Source: Paracoccus maritimus (GTDB lineage Bacteria; Pseudomonadota; Alphaproteobacteria; Rhodobacterales; Rhodobacteraceae). Taken from it: a DNA stretch of 64,000 nucleotides. Numbering within the stretch: position 1 is the first letter of the stretch; each line of letters begins with the position of its first letter. The notes under the pieces are model-generated. The model had not been told where the DNA came from. It worked only from the letters and a program-made list of their open reading frames with translations, and ran no database searches. Shown here in pieces: positions 60,706 to 64,000 of this stretch. The stretch lies in NCBI RefSeq assembly GCF_025195095.1, contig NZ_JANAVZ010000009.1, forward strand, positions 62,001-126,000, written 5' to 3'. A program made the position numbers and the translations under genes.

Positions 60706-61680
60706 TCAGCCTGCAATCTGACGCGCCTTTTCGACCAGCACCTGCGCCTGCCGGATCGAGGCATAGTCGATCAGCCGTCCATCCAGCGATACGGCGCCCT
60801 TGCCGGCGGCCTCGGCCTCGGCCATCGCGTTTAGGATCTTCTGCGCGCGGGCGATTTCGGCGTCAGACGGGCTCATCACCTCATTGGCCAGGGCGATCTG
60901 GCTGGGATGGATCGCCCATTTGCCTTCGCAGCCCAGCACGGCGGCGCGATAGGCGGCGGCCCTGAAGCCGTCGGGGTCCGAGAAATCGCCGAACGGGCCA
61001 TCGATCGGGCGCAGCCCGTTGGCGCGTGCGGCGACGACCATCCGCGACAGCGCATAGTGCCACATGTCGCCCCAGTGCACCTGACGTTCACCGGCGGGAT
61101 CGGGGTCGGTCAGCACGGCATAGTTTTCGTTCACGCCGCCGATCACGGTGGTCCGGGCGCGGGTGCTGGCGGCATAGTCCGCGACGCCGAAATGCAGGCT
61201 TTCATTGCGCTTCGACGCTGCCGCGATGTCGCTGACATTCTGCATGCCCAATGCCGTTTCGATGATATGTTCGAACCCGATCCGCTTGGTCCAGCCCTTG
61301 GCATCCTCGATCTGCGTGACCAGCATGTCCACGGCATAGACATCGGCGGCGGTTCCGACCTTGGGGATCATGATCAGGTCAAGCCGCTGTCCGGCCTGTT
61401 CGACCACATCGACCACGTCGCGATACATGTAATGCGTGTCCAGACCGTTGATTCGGACCGACATGGTTTTCCTGCCCCAGTCGATCTCGTTCAGGGCCTT
61501 GATGATATTTTTGCGCGCCTGTTCCTTTTCATCCGGTGCAACCGCGTCTTCGAGGTCAAGAAAGATCACATCGGCGGCGCATTCTGCGGCCTTCTGAAAC
61601 ATTTGCGGCTGGCTGCCGGGCACGGCCAGCTCGCTGCGGTTCAGCCGCGCCGGGGCCTGTTCGATGGAATGGAAACTCAT
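60706..61680 (-). CDS. mcl: Malyl-CoA lyase, serine-cycle type
   Basis: This encodes 324 residues from the ATG at 61680, with GAGGAG upstream; a longer in-frame start would add 14 polar residues. It is a HpcH/HpaI-fold lyase splitting malyl-CoA into acetyl-CoA and glyoxylate. DVIFLDLEDAVAPDEKEQAR has the metal-binding acids, and VRINGLDTHYMYRDVVDVVE, FGVADYAASTRAR and GPFGDFSDPDGFRAAAYR follow. From memory these match the Methylobacterium MclA sequence better than Rhodobacter Mcl1. That favours a serine-cycle role over the ethylmalonyl-CoA pathway alone. Confidence 0.9.
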   Translation of the reverse strand: MSFHSIEQAPARLNRSELAVPGSQPQMFQKAAECAADVIFLDLEDAVAPDEKEQARKNIIKALNEIDWGRKTMSVRINGLDTHYMYRDVVDVVEQAGQRLDLIMIPKVGTAADVYAVDMLVTQIEDAKGWTKRIGFEHIIETALGMQNVSDIAAASKRNESLHFGVADYAASTRARTTVIGGVNENYAVLTDPDPAGERQVHWGDMWHYALSRMVVAARANGLRPIDGPFGDFSDPDGFRAAAYRAAVLGCEGKWAIHPSQIALANEVMSPSDAEIARAQKILNAMAEAEAAGKGAVSLDGRLIDYASIRQAQVLVEKARQIAG

Positions 61681-61783
61681 CTCGGTTCGCTCCTCGTGGG
61701 GAATTCGGATCGGCGCCCTCATGCAACGAAGAAATGATCTTTCGCGTCAAGACGGCGCTAGGTCGCATTCCTGCGTTCCCGTA

Positions 61784-62440
61784 TCAGCCGTCGGCAGGTG
61801 TGCCGTCCCCGCCGGGCAGGCGGTTCGAATAGAAGAAGGCGATGGCCTGCGCGCGGTTCCTGACCGACAGCTTGTCGTAAAGGTTCGACAGGTGGAACTT
61901 GACCGTGTTGGTCGAGATGCCAAGTTCTTTCGACAACTCACGGTTGCTGAGGCCCCTCGACAGCGCCTCGAGCATCACCCTTTCGCGGCGTGACAGGCTG
62001 TGGATCGGATCCTTCTGCAAATCGCGCACGTCCAGATAGGGAAAGACCATCTTCCCGGCGGCGACCGCGACGCAGGTATCCAGCAGCGCCTCGACCGGGC
62101 CGTTGCGGGTGACGAAACCCGCGGCGCCCGCGCCCATCGCGGCGCGGTGCGCGGCGCTGCCCTGATCGGCATAGACGACCATGCGCAGGCCGTCGTCCTG
62201 TTCGCGCAAAACCTCCAGCAGGCGCGCGCCGCCCAAGATCGGCAGGTCCCAGTCGATCACGCCGACCTGTGAAGGCACGCGGACGACATTGGCCAGAAAT
62301 CCCTCGGCCGTGGAGGAGGTCGCGATCAGCGAGAAGCGGGGATCACGCTCGAACACCGCCGACATGGCGGACAGGACCAGCGGATTGCTGCAGGCAAGAC
62401 TGACGGAAATCCGGGAAGTCGATGCGCTTAGGGTCGGCAT
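61784..62440 (-). CDS. LuxR/NarL family response-regulator-like transcription factor
   Basis: This encodes 218 residues with AGAGGAAAGGA upstream of the ATG. The C-terminal GerE-type helix-turn-helix is SRRERVMLEALSRGLSNREL...ELGISTNTVKFHLSNLYDKL. The N-terminal domain has a receiver-like layout (VGVIDWDLPILGGARLLEVL with an Asp), but the acidic pocket is incomplete and no histidine kinase is nearby, so control may not be by phosphorylation. It is co-directional with mcl, divergent from the aminotransferase gene, and likely regulates both. Confidence 0.85.
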   Translation of the reverse strand: MPTLSASTSRISVSLACSNPLVLSAMSAVFERDPRFSLIATSSTAEGFLANVVRVPSQVGVIDWDLPILGGARLLEVLREQDDGLRMVVYADQGSAAHRAAMGAGAAGFVTRNGPVEALLDTCVAVAAGKMVFPYLDVRDLQKDPIHSLSRRERVMLEALSRGLSNRELSKELGISTNTVKFHLSNLYDKLSVRNRAQAIAFFYSNRLPGGDGTPADG

Positions 62441-62506
62441 TCTGGTCCTTTCCTCTGATTCCCGCCCGGATCGGGTAGGTTCACTTCAGCCAAAGGTAGC
62501 ATTTCC

Positions 62507-62542
62507 ACCCTTATGGGTAGGTAAACAGCCATCCCAATGGAT
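62507..62542. promoter_or_regulatory. Paired dyads in the LuxR/aminotransferase divergent promoter
   Basis: ACCC-TTAT-GGGT (62507-62518) and ATCC-CAAT-GGAT (62531-62542) are two inverted repeats of equal design, 24 bases centre to centre. They include ATGGGTA, the reverse complement of the heptamer form bound by NarL-type proteins. They are candidates for binding by the neighbouring LuxR-type protein. Confidence 0.45.
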
Positions 62543-62629
62543 ACCAATATGCAGGAGTAACGCATGTTGTGGTTCCAGTCGAGACAGGGCCTTGTTCCAA
62601 GAGCAATTTAGTTTCGGGAACATGCTGAT

Positions 62630-63877
62630 ATGAGCAAGATAGTGATTTTCCCGCGGTTGGAGATTCCGCCGACTCTGGCGGCTGGACCGGGGCCGGGCAA
62701 TACCGATCCACGGGTTCTGGCCCGGTTCGCCGGCGCGGGCACCGCCGACCACATGCAGGCTGATGTCCTGCGCGGCATGATCGAATGCAAGCAGATGCTG
62801 CGCGAGGTGATGGGAACCCGCAACATCCACACTTTCGGCGTCGCCGGGACCGGGTGGAGCGGTTTGGACGCGATGTTCGGCGCCGTCATGCCGGGTGACA
62901 AGGTGGTGATGTTCGTGAACGGCACGTTCTCGGGGATCGACGGGCTGACGGTGCGGATGAAGGCCGCCACCCCCGAAGAACTGGCGGCCAGCCCGCTGGA
63001 TCCGCAGGCGGCATCGGTCACTGTCGTCACGGTGCCACATGGCGAGTCCGTCACCGGCGAGGTCGTTGAGGCTGCGCTGGCCGAACATCGGCCGAGATGG
63101 GCGGTTATGGCGCATTGGGAAACCGGTTCGGGCCGGATCAACGATCTGCGCGGATTTTCGGACGCCTGCGAACGTCACGATGTGATGGGACTTGTCGATG
63201 CGGTGTCGTCGCTGGGTGTCGCGAATTTCCGGATCGATGACTTTCCGGGCGTGCATGGCTGGGCCTCGTGCCCGCAAAAGGGCATCTGCTGCCTGCCGCT
63301 GACCTATGCGCCGGTGTCCTTCAGCGACCGTTACATCGCCACGTTGCGGGCGACCGGATGCCGCAGTTTCGTCCATCATCCGATCCTGGAGGCGCGGCAC
63401 TGGGGCATCATCGACGGCAAGGATGTCGAGAAGGGAACATATCACCGCACCCACAGTGCCTATGCGGTCGCGGCCTTTCACGAGGCGCTGCGGATCACCC
63501 TGCAGGAAACCGTCGCGGACCGGGCGAAAAACTATGCCTTCCACGAGGCGGTGCTGCGCGAGGCGGTCACGGCGATGGGCTGCAAGGTGACGTCCAACAT
63601 GACCTCGCTGGTGGTGCTGACGCTGCCGGACGATCTGGCCGGGCGCGAGATGGAACTGGTGCAGACCTGCCGTGCCGAGGGTTTCGGCATCTGGCCCACG
63701 CTGTCCGAACCCGTGCAGGTCCGCATCGGCATCCTGAACCTGCTGAACCGCCGCGCGATCACCGAGATCGTCACCCGGTTCGGCGAGGCGATGAACCGGA
63801 TGGGGGCGGGCATCGACATGACGCGGATCACGGCAATTCTGGACCGACAGTTCGATCGCGCCGTCGCGGCGGAATAA
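62630..63877 (+). CDS. Class V aminotransferase, candidate serine-glyoxylate aminotransferase
   Basis: This encodes 415 residues. It is a PLP enzyme of the AGXT/SgaA/PhnW group: LAAGPGPGNTDPRVL at the start, GVAGTGWSGLDAMFGAVMPG, the PLP-Asp region VDAVSSLG, and the Schiff-base lysine Lys217 in WASCPQKGICCLPL. The lysine environment differs from the usual GSQKGL, and the N-terminus differs from the well-known SgaA, so it forms a distinct branch. The genes around it (malyl-CoA lyase, glycerate kinase, malate-CoA ligase) point to use of glyoxylate with serine as donor, but other amino donors are possible. mtkA follows 24 bases later. Confidence 0.78.
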   Translation: MSKIVIFPRLEIPPTLAAGPGPGNTDPRVLARFAGAGTADHMQADVLRGMIECKQMLREVMGTRNIHTFGVAGTGWSGLDAMFGAVMPGDKVVMFVNGTFSGIDGLTVRMKAATPEELAASPLDPQAASVTVVTVPHGESVTGEVVEAALAEHRPRWAVMAHWETGSGRINDLRGFSDACERHDVMGLVDAVSSLGVANFRIDDFPGVHGWASCPQKGICCLPLTYAPVSFSDRYIATLRATGCRSFVHHPILEARHWGIIDGKDVEKGTYHRTHSAYAVAAFHEALRITLQETVADRAKNYAFHEAVLREAVTAMGCKVTSNMTSLVVLTLPDDLAGREMELVQTCRAEGFGIWPTLSEPVQVRIGILNLLNRRAITEIVTRFGEAMNRMGAGIDMTRITAILDRQFDRAVAAE

Positions 63878-63901
63878 CCGGCGCACAGGGGAGGGGACGA
63901 C

Positions 63902-64000
63902 ATGGATATCCATGAATATCAGGCCAAGGAAATTCTCAGCAATTTCGGCGTGGCGATTCCGCAGGGCGCACTGGCCTACAGCCCGGAACAGGCGGCCTAT
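63902..64000 (+). CDS. mtkA: Malate-CoA ligase beta subunit (3' end outside window)
   Basis: Only the first 33 residues are visible; the frame is open at the window edge. GGGGAGG sits before the [23 protein letters not shown] is the start of the ATP-grasp beta subunit of the succinyl/malate-CoA ligase family. The following [13 protein letters not shown] resembles malate thiokinase MtkA more than SucC. With the aminotransferase just upstream and malyl-CoA lyase nearby, it should make malyl-CoA from malate. The alpha subunit is expected just beyond the window. Confidence 0.75.
   Translation, partial: MDIHEYQAKEILSNFGVAIPQGALAYSPEQAAY

Overview
The window is about 64 kb of GC-rich, densely packed bacterial chromosome. 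Codon use, operon content and protein sequences point to the alphaproteobacterial family Rhodobacteraceae, most likely Paracoccus or a close relative. The supporting signs are a Fur-type Mur regulator beside sitABCD, ftsEX next to an acyltransferase, several deformylases ahead of fmt, a rimP-nusA-ylxR-infB operon, and a Methylobacterium-type malyl-CoA lyase. I saw no rRNA or tRNA genes, no complete insertion sequence, no CRISPR array and no prophage. Many neighbours overlap by 1-8 bases (ATGA, GTGA, TGATG), so translational coupling is common.

Layout. 1-4.1 kb: the 3' part of an animal-type haem peroxidase gene and a hypothetical gene, convergent with a BTAD/TPR regulator. 4.2-8.4 kb: a manganese/iron ABC transporter (sitABCD) divergent from mur, with two perfect 15-bp dyads between them. 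8.4-11.3 kb: a TetR regulator divergent from an Old-Yellow-Enzyme-type N-demethylase. 11.3-14.7 kb: a zinc-ribbon membrane protein divergent from ftsE-ftsX-plsC. 14.9-19.1 kb (minus strand): an MFS carrier, accA, an L,D-transpeptidase and a PatB-like lyase. 19.2-21.7 kb: three tandem deformylase genes, then fmt. 21.8-27.5 kb: secA divergent from a parvulin isomerase, argJ, mutT and an overlooked 42-residue gene. 27.6-33.2 kb: the infB operon, with a terminator-like hairpin in its leader. 33.3-42.7 kb: a glycosyltransferase-like gene, ycjXF, hrpB and valS.

42.8-47.6 kb: a six-gene minus-strand operon (GST, VOC, hydrolase, GST, double VOC, double DUF1428) divergent from an HxlR regulator. It looks like a detoxification unit. 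47.6-53.4 kb: an Lrp regulator, an ornithine/diaminopimelate-type decarboxylase, a DUF2235 protein, metF divergent from metR, and an inositol-monophosphatase-family gene. 53.4-55.3 kb: a more disturbed segment holding a LysR gene remnant and a Bcr/CflA efflux gene under a lac-operator-like dyad. 55.3-58.6 kb: a peptide-type ABC transporter without its binding protein. 58.7-64 kb: genes fitting the serine cycle, namely an SDR, glycerate 2-kinase, malyl-CoA lyase, a LuxR regulator, a class V aminotransferase, and the start of malate-CoA ligase beta, which runs off the window.

The most interesting signals are the third deformylase, which has lost its catalytic Glu and metal-binding Cys; a roughly 150-bp repeat found in two convergent intergenic gaps; the leader of the rimP operon; the HxlR-linked detoxification operon; and the serine-cycle module with an atypical aminotransferase.
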